Assembly (NCBI GenBank): GCA_017460395.1
Contig: JAFUBA010000127.1
Location: 1 to 64,000 of the forward strand
Source: Clostridia bacterium
Lineage (GTDB): Bacteria > Bacillota > Clostridia > Christensenellales > Aristaeellaceae
Reading direction: 5' to 3'
DNA: 64,000 nucleotides
The notes under the pieces were generated by a model, which worked only from the letters and a program-made list of their open reading frames with translations, was not told where the DNA came from and made no database searches. Shown here piece after piece: positions 26,191-34,843 of this stretch. A program made the translations under genes and the position numbers. Positions within the stretch are counted from its first letter, which is position 1; the number at the start of each line of letters is the position of its first letter.

Positions 26191-27598
26191 AGTTTCCTTC
26201 TTTCTTCAGACTGTACTGTGCCTTCTCGGCGCCGCAGCCGTCCACGACAAGTATCCACACATCACGATCGGCAGCGTCCCGCGCGAGCCTCAGCCGCACG
26301 AAGCCAGGCTCGTCCAGGGATCTTGCAAGGAACGTGATCGTCCCGTCGGAGCCGGTACCTGCCATCGCGAGAAGCCGCGTCGGAATCTCACTCATCTGAT
26401 GTATCGGCACATTCAGGTACGGGTGCTCCATTCCAAAGAGCACTTCCTGCACCTGGTCATCCCTTCTCAGCCTTGCCAGGATGCGCCCCATGTCGCCGCG
26501 CAGCTGCAGCTCCGCACGCTCCCCGACAAGGCGTCCCTGCGGCATTGCTGCTGCGTCCAGCACTTTCCCGGGCCACGGGTGCGAGAGTTCCCCAAGGCAC
26601 GTCTTGAGCGCCTGCTGCTCCTCCTGCGTGCCGGGCTCTGCATCCGCCGCCGGGAAGAGATAGTCGTGCAAAAGCTTCATCTCAAGTCCCATGTCATCCA
26701 GGCCGGCTGTCACGGCCACCACCATGTCCCGCGCCGGGTCCACCATGCACAGCTGACCGTACATGCCGTCTCCCCGGAACCTGTGGTCCCTGCAGCGCCA
26801 GAACTGGTACCCGTAGCCCTGGTGCCATTCATTGTTTGGATCCGGGCTGCCGTTGCTGTTGTCGATCTGATAAGCCGTGGCCCGGGAGAGCCATTCCGGA
26901 GGGAGTACCTGACGTCCCTCCCACACGCCCTTCTGCAGCAGGCACTGTCCGAAGCGGGCAATGGAATCGCTGGAAAGATGGAGGCCCCAGCCCCCGCAGC
27001 AGACACCATCCGGAGACATGTCAAAGTCCGGTGCCGGTATGCCGAGAGGTTCAAAGAGCCGCGGCATGAGATAGTCCCGGACATTCATGCCCGCCACCTT
27101 CTGCACCATGCAGGACACGAGATAGGTGCCGTGGCTGTTATAATGGAAGTGTTCCATCGGCAGATGGTCAAGATCGCAGGCCAGCACGCGCCTGGCCCAG
27201 GCCGGCTGACTGCCGTCGATCCGGTCGGACTCGGCCTTCAGTCCGGAGCCCATGCAGAGGAGATGATGGAGCGTAACCCCCTTCAAGGCCTCCGATGCGG
27301 AGTCCTGCATATCCTCCTTCAGCACCTCCGACACCTTGGAGTCCCAGGAAAGCCTGCCCTCCTGCACGGCAAAGCCTGCAGCCGCAGAGGTGAAGGATTT
27401 GCTGAGGGAAAAGAGGAGGTGCGGAGTTCTGTCGTCATACGGCGCAAAATTCATCGTGACAGCTTCCACGCCGTGCCTGAGCACCTTGATGGAATGATGC
27501 TCCAGCCCGGATGCTTCCACGGCCCTCAGGTATTCGAGGATCGAGCGTGAGGAAAGCCCCACTTCCTCCGGCACATTCGCCTTCTGAAACGCCTGCAT
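26189..27598 (-). CDS. Class C beta-lactamase-family serine hydrolase
   Basis: A 469-residue protein of the penicillin-binding/esterase fold. The nucleophile motif S-x-x-K is SLSK (in FSLSKSFTS, about residue 66) and the Y-x-N motif is YNS (in HYNSHGTYL). DMVVAVTAGLDD stands where the third motif is expected. No signal peptide is visible, so a cytoplasmic esterase or peptidase role is more likely than antibiotic resistance. ATG at 27598 was chosen because an ATG nine bases earlier touches the GGAGG. A C-terminal region of about 120 residues lies outside the catalytic fold. Confidence 0.85.
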   Translation of the reverse strand: MQAFQKANVPEEVGLSSRSILEYLRAVEASGLEHHSIKVLRHGVEAVTMNFAPYDDRTPHLLFSLSKSFTSAAAGFAVQEGRLSWDSKVSEVLKEDMQDSASEALKGVTLHHLLCMGSGLKAESDRIDGSQPAWARRVLACDLDHLPMEHFHYNSHGTYLVSCMVQKVAGMNVRDYLMPRLFEPLGIPAPDFDMSPDGVCCGGWGLHLSSDSIARFGQCLLQKGVWEGRQVLPPEWLSRATAYQIDNSNGSPDPNNEWHQGYGYQFWRCRDHRFRGDGMYGQLCMVDPARDMVVAVTAGLDDMGLEMKLLHDYLFPAADAEPGTQEEQQALKTCLGELSHPWPGKVLDAAAMPQGRLVGERAELQLRGDMGRILARLRRDDQVQEVLFGMEHPYLNVPIHQMSEIPTRLLAMAGTGSDGTITFLARSLDEPGFVRLRLARDAADRDVWILVVDGCGAEKAQYSLKKEGN

Positions 27599-27653
27599 GT
27601 ATGTCATCCTCCTTCAGGTTTCCATCTTGATCTTGATTCTTTGATTTTGGACA

Positions 27654-28574
27654 TCAGCCTTCGTCAAATTGCCCCAGCGCCCAGGCGGCCGCCTCCCTGA
27701 CAGATGGCGATGGATGGACCGTGAGGGCCTCCACCTGTTCCTTCAGTCCCTGCCGCCTCTCTGCCCCCGCCATGACCAGCGCCTGGGTGAGCAGTCGGTT
27801 TGGAAGGGCGAGGTTCCGCCCGATGGCAGGCCCAAGCTGCTCCGACATCCCCTTTGGGTTTTCCAGGATGTCCCGAAGCGCAATCTCTCTCTGCCTCTGC
27901 GCATCCTCTGCCGCCCTCTCCGGCCGTCTGTTTTTCGGGCAGCACCACTGACACACGTCGCAGCCGATCAGGCGGTTCCGGTTTGCCTTCCGGATCTCCT
28001 CCGGTGCAAGCTTTCCCGACAGCTGCCAGAATCGGATGCACCTTTCCTTCTGAAAGCCACCGTCCAGGATGGCCCCCGTGGGGCAGGCCTCGAGACATGC
28101 ACGGCACGAACCGCACTCGGGCCCCCGCCCCTCCGCTGCCAGATATGTATTCACGGGAACGTCCTCGTCTGTCAGAAGCGTCTGCACATGAAAGCGGCTG
28201 CCGACGCCCGGCAGATAGGAGAGTGTGTTGCGTCCGCGGACGATCCAGGCGATCTCCTCCGACTCGATGCGCGCAAAGATGGGCTTGAGACGCACCTCCG
28301 GTGCCTGCTGCACCCTGATGCCCATCTCGCTGCCCTCCCGGCACAAACTCTCCACTGCCCGGTAGGCCCTCTGGGAGACGGGGTAATAGGGATGGATCCA
28401 TACATCCCGCTCTTCGTCTCTTTTTTCAGGCAGATAGGTCATAAACGCGAGGATGACCCTGCCCGCCGCTTCCCCTGCCTCTGTCCCCGGCATCACCAGG
28501 ATCGGATCAAAACCGCTCTCCCGAAGTCTTGCCAGGATCCATTCTCCCCTGCCCTGTTCCGTCTTTCCGTCCAT
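27654..28574 (-). CDS. queG: Epoxyqueuosine reductase
   Basis: QueG reduces epoxyqueuosine to queuosine in tRNA using cobalamin and two 4Fe-4S clusters. This 306-residue protein has the paired ferredoxin motifs CGSCRACLEACPTGAI and CDVCQWCCPKN (about residues 155-220), the 'RIESEEIAWIVRGRNTLSYLPGVGSRFHV' region of the cobalamin domain, and a HEAT-like C-terminus (VEALTVHPSPSVREAAAWALGQFD). It is shorter than E. coli QueG (379). ATG at 28574 follows a G-rich site. A longer frame would run into upp. It lies downstream of upp past a terminator. Confidence 0.88.
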   Translation of the reverse strand: MDGKTEQGRGEWILARLRESGFDPILVMPGTEAGEAAGRVILAFMTYLPEKRDEERDVWIHPYYPVSQRAYRAVESLCREGSEMGIRVQQAPEVRLKPIFARIESEEIAWIVRGRNTLSYLPGVGSRFHVQTLLTDEDVPVNTYLAAEGRGPECGSCRACLEACPTGAILDGGFQKERCIRFWQLSGKLAPEEIRKANRNRLIGCDVCQWCCPKNRRPERAAEDAQRQREIALRDILENPKGMSEQLGPAIGRNLALPNRLLTQALVMAGAERRQGLKEQVEALTVHPSPSVREAAAWALGQFDEG

Positions 28575-28598
28575 GTGTGCCCCCGCCCGTGCCTTCTC

Positions 28599-28628
28599 AA
28601 AAAGGCTCTGAGCCTTGCCCAGAGCCTT
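28599..28628 (-). terminator. Intrinsic terminator of upp
   Basis: A perfect 9 bp stem (28602-28610 with 28620-28628) followed on the minus strand by T residues. It lies between upp and queG, so queG may depend on read-through or its own weak promoter. Confidence 0.8.
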
Positions 28629-28641
28629 CCTTGGCACTTCG

Positions 28642-29478
<837 letters not shown>

Positions 29479-29482
29479 TCAT

Positions 29483-29707
29483 ATGCCTCTGTTTCTTCGA
29501 AAAAAGCAGTCCCCGACGTTAACCTATGACCAGGAGCGTCTGGAGCCCATCCTTCGCAGCAGCATCTGCACAGGCGAGACCACGGCCGGGTTTCTCGAGA
29601 AGGGGACAGGACACTACACGGAGGTCTGCCTGATCCGCTCGCCCGGGGACCTCGCGGCGTTTCGCCAGAAATACGGTATCGAGGGCGAGATTCGAAAAAC
29701 CTACTGA
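29483..29707 (+). CDS. Conserved small protein of unknown function
   Basis: A 74-residue protein preceded by AAAGGAAAGAAGG. It contains SSICTGETTAGFLEKGTGHYTEVCLIRSP and ends LAAFRQKYGIEGEIRKTY. I recall similar short proteins with an 'ICTGE..AGF' motif in Clostridia, sometimes mislabelled in databases, but no function is known to me. It has no signal or membrane segment and a single cysteine. It ends 39 bp before the hydrogenase-like gene and shares its promoter, which suggests a linked role. Confidence 0.75.
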   Translation: MPLFLRKKQSPTLTYDQERLEPILRSSICTGETTAGFLEKGTGHYTEVCLIRSPGDLAAFRQKYGIEGEIRKTY

Positions 29708-29746
29708 TCCATAAGGATCACACCGGATCCATCAAGGAGGTACTCC

Positions 29747-31231
29747 ATGGTTACCAATGACATGGGCTTTGTCTTTTTCCGACACATGATCAATGTGGAA
29801 GTGTCCAAGCTTGCCTGGGAAGACCAGCTCAACGAAGATACAAAGGAAGCGCTGGTGCACCAGCTGATTCCGGGGCCGCTCGCGCGCTTTCGCTGCTGCA
29901 TCTACAAGGAGCGTGAGATTGTCAGGGACAGAATCCGCCTGGCCTGCAATCAGGACATTGCCGGAAATCAGCCCGGCATGACCGTGCAGGTCATTGAGCC
30001 CGCCTGCCAGGAGTGTCCCCTGCAGTCCTACTCCGTGACCGACAACTGCCGGCTTTGCATGGGCAAGCCCTGCCAGTCCTCCTGCCGCTTCAACGCCATC
30101 AATATCGGTGCCGGGCGCATGTTCATCGATCCCAACAAGTGCAAGGAGTGCGGCCAGTGCGCCCAGAACTGCCCCTTTGGCGCCATTGTGCACCTGGTTC
30201 GTCCCTGCAAGTCCGCCTGTCCCGTCGGCGCCATCTCCTATGACGATTACGGACTGTGTGTCATCGACGAGAACAAGTGCATCGAATGCGGACAGTGCAT
30301 CCACTCCTGCTCTTTTGCGGCCATCGCAAGCAGGTCATCCCTGGTGGATATTATCGGCCACATCAAGGCAGGCCACGAGGTTTATGCCATGTGTGCCCCT
30401 GCCACCGAGGGCCAGTTCGGCGAGGGCATCGGCATGCCATCCCTTCGAAAGGCCCTGAAGGAAGTCGGGTTTACGGACATGGTGGAGGTCGGCCTTGGCG
30501 GCGACATGACCGCCGCCTACGAGTCCGCCGAGTGGTCCGAAGCCTACCATGATGGCCGGAAGATGACCACCTCCTGCTGCCCGGCCTTCATCAACATGCT
30601 GAAGAAGCATTTCCCCAAGCAGTACCAGGAGAATCTCTCCTCCACCGTATCCCCGATGTGTGCCGTCTCCCGATACCTCAAGAGCCAGCACAAGGACTGC
30701 ATCACGGTCTTTGTGGGGCCCTGCATCGCCAAAAAGTCTGAGGCCAAGGACAGGAGCGTGCCGGACAATGCGGACTATGCTGTCACCTACGGCGAGATCA
30801 CGGCACTCCTCGATTCCAGGAACATTCAGCTCGCGCCGGTGGATGACACCTATCAGGAATCGTCTGTCTTCGGCAAGGGCTTTGCCTCCTCCGGCGGCGT
30901 CTCGCAGGCTGTCATGGAGTGCATGAAGGAGCGGGGCGAGGACGTGGATGCCATCCGCGTGTGCAAGGCAGCCGGCGGCGCCGAGTGCAAGAAAGCCCTG
31001 AGCCTCCTCAAGGCAGGACGGCTGCCCGAGGACTTCATCGAGGGCATGGCCTGCGTCGGCGGCTGCGTGGGCGGCCCCAGCAAGCACCAGACGGAGAGCG
31101 AGATCCGGCGTGCCAGAGAGAATCTCCTCAAGAAGGCGGACAGCCGGAAGATTCTGGAAAACCTCGCCTCCTACCCCATGGATTCCTTCTCCATGCACAG
31201 GGACGGTTCCCCCTCAGGTCTCCCGGTGTAA
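29747..31231 (+). CDS. Monomeric [FeFe]-hydrogenase-like protein, group B type
   Basis: A 494-residue protein with several 4Fe-4S motifs: C101/C104/C109/C113, C132/C135/C138/C142 and C178/C181/C184/C188, plus C154/C158. The H-cluster domain carries L1 TSCCPAF (275-281), L2 GPCIAKK (324-330) and L3 MACVGGCVGG (434-443). All four H-cluster cysteines are present. The P1-P3 variants differ from classical group A enzymes (TSCCPGW, MPCTxKK) and fit the group B family seen in fermentative Clostridia, whose physiological role is unclear. It is predicted to exchange electrons with ferredoxin. AAGGAGGT precedes the ATG. A strong terminator follows. Confidence 0.85.
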   Translation: MVTNDMGFVFFRHMINVEVSKLAWEDQLNEDTKEALVHQLIPGPLARFRCCIYKEREIVRDRIRLACNQDIAGNQPGMTVQVIEPACQECPLQSYSVTDNCRLCMGKPCQSSCRFNAINIGAGRMFIDPNKCKECGQCAQNCPFGAIVHLVRPCKSACPVGAISYDDYGLCVIDENKCIECGQCIHSCSFAAIASRSSLVDIIGHIKAGHEVYAMCAPATEGQFGEGIGMPSLRKALKEVGFTDMVEVGLGGDMTAAYESAEWSEAYHDGRKMTTSCCPAFINMLKKHFPKQYQENLSSTVSPMCAVSRYLKSQHKDCITVFVGPCIAKKSEAKDRSVPDNADYAVTYGEITALLDSRNIQLAPVDDTYQESSVFGKGFASSGGVSQAVMECMKERGEDVDAIRVCKAAGGAECKKALSLLKAGRLPEDFIEGMACVGGCVGGPSKHQTESEIRRARENLLKKADSRKILENLASYPMDSFSMHRDGSPSGLPV

Positions 31232-31243
31232 TTCGCGCAGAAG

Positions 31244-31286
31244 AAAAGCGTCTTCCGAATGAAACATCATCCGGAAGACGCTTTTT
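31244..31286. terminator. Bidirectional terminator between the hydrogenase-like gene and dapL
   Basis: A 13-14 bp stem (31244-31257 with 31272-31285) with A and T runs on either side. It serves both convergent genes and ends 2 bp from the dapL stop. Confidence 0.92.
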
Positions 31287-31287
31287 C

Positions 31288-32517
31288 TTACAGTTTCAAT
31301 CTTTCAAAGCGGCTGACCGCCTCCAGGGTCTTTTCCCTGGTATTGAAGGCCGTCAGGCGGAAGTATCCTTCCCCGCTTGGGCCGAAGCCGGCGCCAGGGG
31401 TGCCCACCACGTGGGCCTCATCCAGGAGCTTGTCAAAGAAGGCCCAGCTGTCCATGCCGGAGGGCACCTTCATCCAGATATACGGCGCATCCTTCCCGCC
31501 AAAGACGGTAAAGCCCCTGGCCTCGAGGCCCTCTCTGATGATCCTGGCATTTTCCATGTAGCCGGCGATCACCTCTCTGATCTGCTTCTGCCCTTCCTCC
31601 GTGTAGACGGCGGCCGCACCCCGCTGCACGGGATAGGAGACGCCATTGAACTTGGTGGCCATCCGTCGCTTCCACAGGGCGTTCAGCTCGACCTTTTCGC
31701 CCGTGCTGCTCAGACCTCTGACCTCGTGGGGAATCACGGTATAGGCACACCTTGTGCCCGTGAACCCGGCGGTCTTGGAGAAGGAATTGCACTCGATGGC
31801 CACCTCCCGTGCGCCTTCCACTTCATAGATGGAGGCCGGGATGCCCTCGGTGGTGATGTAGGCCCTGTAGGCCGCATCGTAGATGATCAGGGCCTGGTTC
31901 TCACGCGCCCAGTCCACGAACACCTTCAGCTGCTCCTTTGTGAGCACGGTGCCGGTGGGGTTATTGGGATAGCACAGGTACAGGACATCCACCTTCTGCT
32001 CGGGAAGGGCAGGCACGAAGCCATTTTCCGCATTGCAGGGCAGATACACGAGACGGTCCCATCTGTCCCCTTTGTAGTTTCCTGCCCTGCCTGCCATGGC
32101 ATTGCTGTCCACGTACACGGGATACACGGGGTCCGTGACGGCGATCACGGCATCGTCAGAAAACAGCTCCTGGATGTTGCCCACATCGCATTTCGCGCCA
32201 TCGGACACGAACACCTCGTCATAGGCAAGAGAGATGCCCCGCTTTTCGTAGTCCCATTCCCGGATGGCATTGACGAGGAAATCATACCCGAAATCCGGGC
32301 CGTATCCGCGGAAGGTCTCCCTCTTCCCCATCTCGTCCACGGCCTCGTGCATGGCATCAATGACCGCAGGCACCAGCGGCTGCGTCACGTCCCCGATCCC
32401 AAGGCGGATGAGGTCTGCATCCGGGTGGGCCGCCTGATACTCGCGGATGCGCCGGGCGATCTCCGCAAACAGGTAGGAGCCCGGCAGCTTCAGAAAATGA
32501 TCATTGATATGGAACAT
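31288..32517 (-). CDS. dapL: LL-diaminopimelate aminotransferase
   Basis: DapL converts tetrahydrodipicolinate directly to LL-diaminopimelate, bypassing the acylated steps of lysine and peptidoglycan precursor synthesis. The 409-residue PLP enzyme begins [24 protein letters not shown], as DapL does. It has [26 protein letters not shown] and the PLP lysine in [15 protein letters not shown] (about residue 270). ATG at 32517 was chosen because earlier in-frame starts would overlap dapF. It lies 19 bp after dapF, so the two steps are one operon. Confidence 0.96.
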   Translation of the reverse strand: MFHINDHFLKLPGSYLFAEIARRIREYQAAHPDADLIRLGIGDVTQPLVPAVIDAMHEAVDEMGKRETFRGYGPDFGYDFLVNAIREWDYEKRGISLAYDEVFVSDGAKCDVGNIQELFSDDAVIAVTDPVYPVYVDSNAMAGRAGNYKGDRWDRLVYLPCNAENGFVPALPEQKVDVLYLCYPNNPTGTVLTKEQLKVFVDWARENQALIIYDAAYRAYITTEGIPASIYEVEGAREVAIECNSFSKTAGFTGTRCAYTVIPHEVRGLSSTGEKVELNALWKRRMATKFNGVSYPVQRGAAAVYTEEGQKQIREVIAGYMENARIIREGLEARGFTVFGGKDAPYIWMKVPSGMDSWAFFDKLLDEAHVVGTPGAGFGPSGEGYFRLTAFNTREKTLEAVSRFERLKL

Positions 32518-32536
32518 ATGCTTTTCTCTTCCTTTC

Positions 32537-33385
32537 TCACTCCGTCCACTCGCCCTCAAAGGCAAAGCTTGCATCGCCGGTCTGCATGATGTGACCATCC
32601 TCCCGATAGAATACCTTCAGGTCTCCACCGGGCAGCGTCACGGTGACCTCGCGGCCGGTTCTGTCGCACATGGCGCTTGCCGCCACGGCCGCACAGGCAC
32701 CCGTCCCGCAGGCCATCGTCTCCCCGCTTCCGCGCTCCCAGACGCGCATGTAGATGTGATCCCTCGATTCCACCTGGATGAACTCTGCATTCACGCCATC
32801 GGGAAAGCAGGGAAGATGCTCAAAGAGCGGTCCATATTTGTGGACGGCCAGGTCATGTACGTCCTCGCCCTCCTCAAGAAACATGACGCAGTGGGGATTG
32901 CCCATGGAGACAGGATGGAGAAGCCACTTCCTGCCGCCCACGTCCACGGGGCCGCCCGTCATGCTCCCGTAATCCTTCATCGGAATATCCTCCGGCAGAA
33001 AGGACGGAGCACCCATGTCCACCGTCACACGCAGCGCCTTCCGCCCGGATACATCAAGATGGATCCCCCGCGTCCCGGCCAGCGTATCGATGGTCAGGTC
33101 CTGCTTGTCCGTCAGGCCCCTTTCATATACGTACTTACCAATGCAGCGGGCCGCGTTGCCGCACATTTTTCCTTTCGAGCCGTCTGCATTGTACATGATC
33201 ATACGAAAGTCTGTCCCGTCCTGTCCGGGCGCGATCAGCACGAGACCGTCCGCACCAATCCCAAAATGTCTCCTGGACATCCGCCTTGCGAGGGAGGCAA
33301 TCTCCTCCTCCGACATATGCTCGCATTCCTGGCTCAGCACATAGATGTAATCGTTCCCAAGCCCCTGCATCTTCACAAAATGCAT
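32537..33385 (-). CDS. dapF: Diaminopimelate epimerase
   Basis: DapF interconverts LL- and meso-diaminopimelate, the product used for lysine and for peptidoglycan cross-links. The 282-residue protein has [14 protein letters not shown] at the N-terminus. Its two catalytic cysteines are in [17 protein letters not shown] (about residue 73-89) and [16 protein letters not shown] (about residue 220-235). ACCGGAGGTG precedes the start. Pairing with dapL shows this organism uses the aminotransferase variant of the pathway. Confidence 0.97.
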   Translation of the reverse strand: MHFVKMQGLGNDYIYVLSQECEHMSEEEIASLARRMSRRHFGIGADGLVLIAPGQDGTDFRMIMYNADGSKGKMCGNAARCIGKYVYERGLTDKQDLTIDTLAGTRGIHLDVSGRKALRVTVDMGAPSFLPEDIPMKDYGSMTGGPVDVGGRKWLLHPVSMGNPHCVMFLEEGEDVHDLAVHKYGPLFEHLPCFPDGVNAEFIQVESRDHIYMRVWERGSGETMACGTGACAAVAASAMCDRTGREVTVTLPGGDLKVFYREDGHIMQTGDASFAFEGEWTE

Positions 33386-33428
33386 CTGCCCGTTTCACCT
33401 CCGGTGAATGAAACTGAAAAACAGAGCA

Positions 33429-33434
33429 AGTATA
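33429..33434 (-). promoter_or_regulatory. Predicted extended -10 promoter for dapF-dapL
   Basis: TATACT on the minus strand is preceded by TGG (extended -10). No convincing -35 is present. It lies 44 bp before the dapF start and is the only candidate in the gap. Confidence 0.5.
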
Positions 33435-33490
33435 CCATGAATTGCCCTGATTCGCTTTTTGATAAGGCCCCCCGCTGAACAAAAAACACG

Positions 33491-33516
33491 AAAAAAGCAG
33501 CAGCCAAAGCTGCTGC
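33491..33516 (-). terminator. Intrinsic terminator of the two-gene unknown module
   Basis: A perfect 8 bp stem (33497-33504 with 33509-33516), a 4 nt loop and six T on the minus strand, 12 bp after the stop of the second gene. Confidence 0.92.
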
Positions 33517-33528
33517 AGATAAGCTTTC

Positions 33529-34092
33529 TCATGCCTTTCTCGCAGGCAGGATCTTCTGAAACACCGGCTGAGGGCTCTCGGGAAAGAGGATGCTTTCAGC
33601 GCCCTCATCTGCCTGTTCCTCCTGCTGCTTCCCGCAGGCCGCTCCGTCCAGCTGTCCGCGCAGCTGCTGAAGCCGCTGAATTCTGCATTCCACCCGCTTG
33701 CCCGTGAGCGTCCTTGATTTGTAGGTATCAAACAGGGCCCTCACGCCCATGGTCGCAGGCAGTGCCGCCCAGAAGCCGGCGACCCCCGCCACCGCGGCCC
33801 CGACACCCATGGCAGCGCCGGTCTTGAGCATCCGCCTTGCCGCATCTGCGCCGCCGTTTTTGGCCGGTTTCCTGCCGAGGATCACCTTTGTGCCCTCGGT
33901 CGCCGCGATGATCACAAAGGGCAGGGCACCCATGACGCCGGAGGTGAGATCGGTCATGAGCCCTGTCTCCTCCAGAAGTCCCGTGTCCACCGCGATCTCA
34001 TCGACATAGGTAAGACCCATGGCCAGGGTATCCACCATGGTGTCCTTCTGGCGCTTTCGGTAATCCCTCACAATCTCCTCATAGGTTCTCAC
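33529..34092 (-). CDS. Unknown membrane protein, second gene of a two-gene module
   Basis: I do not recognise this 187-residue protein. It starts with a charged stretch (VRTYEEIVRDYRKRQKD). A hydrophobic glycine- and alanine-rich region spans about residues 50-72 (SGVMGALPFVIIAATEG), and a second glycine/alanine-rich one follows at about 95-125 (GAAMGVGAAVAGVAGFWAALPA). A polar, Gln/Glu-rich tail comes last. The GTG at 34092 overlaps the TGA of the upstream gene and GGAGGTGA lies within the end of that gene, so the two are coupled. It could be a membrane component whose partner is the coiled-coil protein upstream. Confidence 0.75.
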   Translation of the reverse strand: MRTYEEIVRDYRKRQKDTMVDTLAMGLTYVDEIAVDTGLLEETGLMTDLTSGVMGALPFVIIAATEGTKVILGRKPAKNGGADAARRMLKTGAAMGVGAAVAGVAGFWAALPATMGVRALFDTYKSRTLTGKRVECRIQRLQQLRGQLDGAACGKQQEEQADEGAESILFPESPQPVFQKILPARKA

Positions 34093-34601
34093 CCTGCAAT
34101 CACCTCCCGAATGAGATTCAGCACCGTCACCGTGATCCACGATCCGCCCAGGATGGATGCCAGGATGATCGCCTGATGGAGCACCCCGCCGTCCATGGAA
34201 AGGAGCTTTCGTCCCTTCGCCTTCACGCTTTTTGCATCCTCAGCTTCCTGCCGGAGCGTATCCACCTGTTTCTCCAGTACCGCCACGCGATCCCGAAGCT
34301 CGCGGATCTGCCGGTCCGACTCCTTCACATTTTCCCGCTGTGTTCTGTCCAGCACCTCAAAGTCGCCCTCAAGCTTTTCCTCCAGGCGGTCCTGCCGCTC
34401 TGTGATCGATTCCTGAAGGGTGCGGATCCTGCTCTGGTCCTCGCACAGACCTTCTGCCACCAGCGTCATCTCCTGGGTAAAGCTCTCCACCAGCTGCTGC
34501 GTGCTTTCGCCCCGCACGGCCTTGAGCGCCTGATCCCAGATGCGCCTGGGACCTGTTTTCTCCTGAAGCTGCTGCGTATCCATCAGCTCCGCTGTCTGCA
34601 T
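34089..34601 (-). CDS. Unknown coiled-coil protein with a C-terminal membrane helix, first gene of a two-gene module
   Basis: A 170-residue protein that I do not recognise. Residues about 30-125 are charged with heptad-like spacing of Leu, Ile and Val (SRIRTLQESITERQDRLEEKL and RELRDRVAVLEKQVDTLRQEAED), which predicts a long coiled coil. A single hydrophobic helix follows near the C-terminus (about residues 143-162, HQAIILASILGGSWITVTVLNLI). The layout suggests a tail-anchored rod facing the cytoplasm. GGGAGGTGGAG precedes the ATG at 34601. A TGC-TATAAT extended promoter lies at 34686-34691. Confidence 0.75.
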   Translation of the reverse strand: MQTAELMDTQQLQEKTGPRRIWDQALKAVRGESTQQLVESFTQEMTLVAEGLCEDQSRIRTLQESITERQDRLEEKLEGDFEVLDRTQRENVKESDRQIRELRDRVAVLEKQVDTLRQEAEDAKSVKAKGRKLLSMDGGVLHQAIILASILGGSWITVTVLNLIREVIAG

Positions 34602-34685
34602 ACACTCCACCTCCCTGCCGGATCTGTGGTCTTTATGCCGCCGGATAGGGCGACTGATCTTCCTTGTTTCCGGGTATACAGCTCC

Positions 34686-34691
34686 ATTATA
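34686..34691 (-). promoter_or_regulatory. Predicted extended -10 promoter for the two-gene module
   Basis: A perfect TATAAT on the minus strand preceded by TGC (extended -10), about 85 bp before the first gene. The -35 is poor. Confidence 0.55.
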
Positions 34692-34791
34692 GCACATGGG
34701 ACTTTACAGGTTTCTTTTACCTTCATTAGAATCCCATGAAAAGATCCCATGACAGATTCCTGAAAAGATGGTCTCAGATTTCCGTGCAGTG

Positions 34792-34800
34792 TGGTACAAT
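34792..34800 (+). promoter_or_regulatory. Predicted extended -10 promoter for the GH13 gene
   Basis: TGG-TACAAT (34792-34800) on the plus strand, 43 bp before the GH13 start. No good -35 is visible. Confidence 0.45.
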
Positions 34801-34843
34801 AGGTACAGCCACACGATCCACAGAACTAAAGGAGATGCTGCCC

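Noticed and set aside
26183-27550. A 455-codon plus-strand frame opposite the serine hydrolase gene
   Set aside because: It is antisense to a protein with intact SxxK and YxN motifs, has no ribosome site, and has a low-information translation.
30919-32589. A 556-codon plus-strand frame across the hydrogenase-like gene end and dapL
   Set aside because: It runs out of frame in one real gene and antisense in the other, and crosses a strong terminator.
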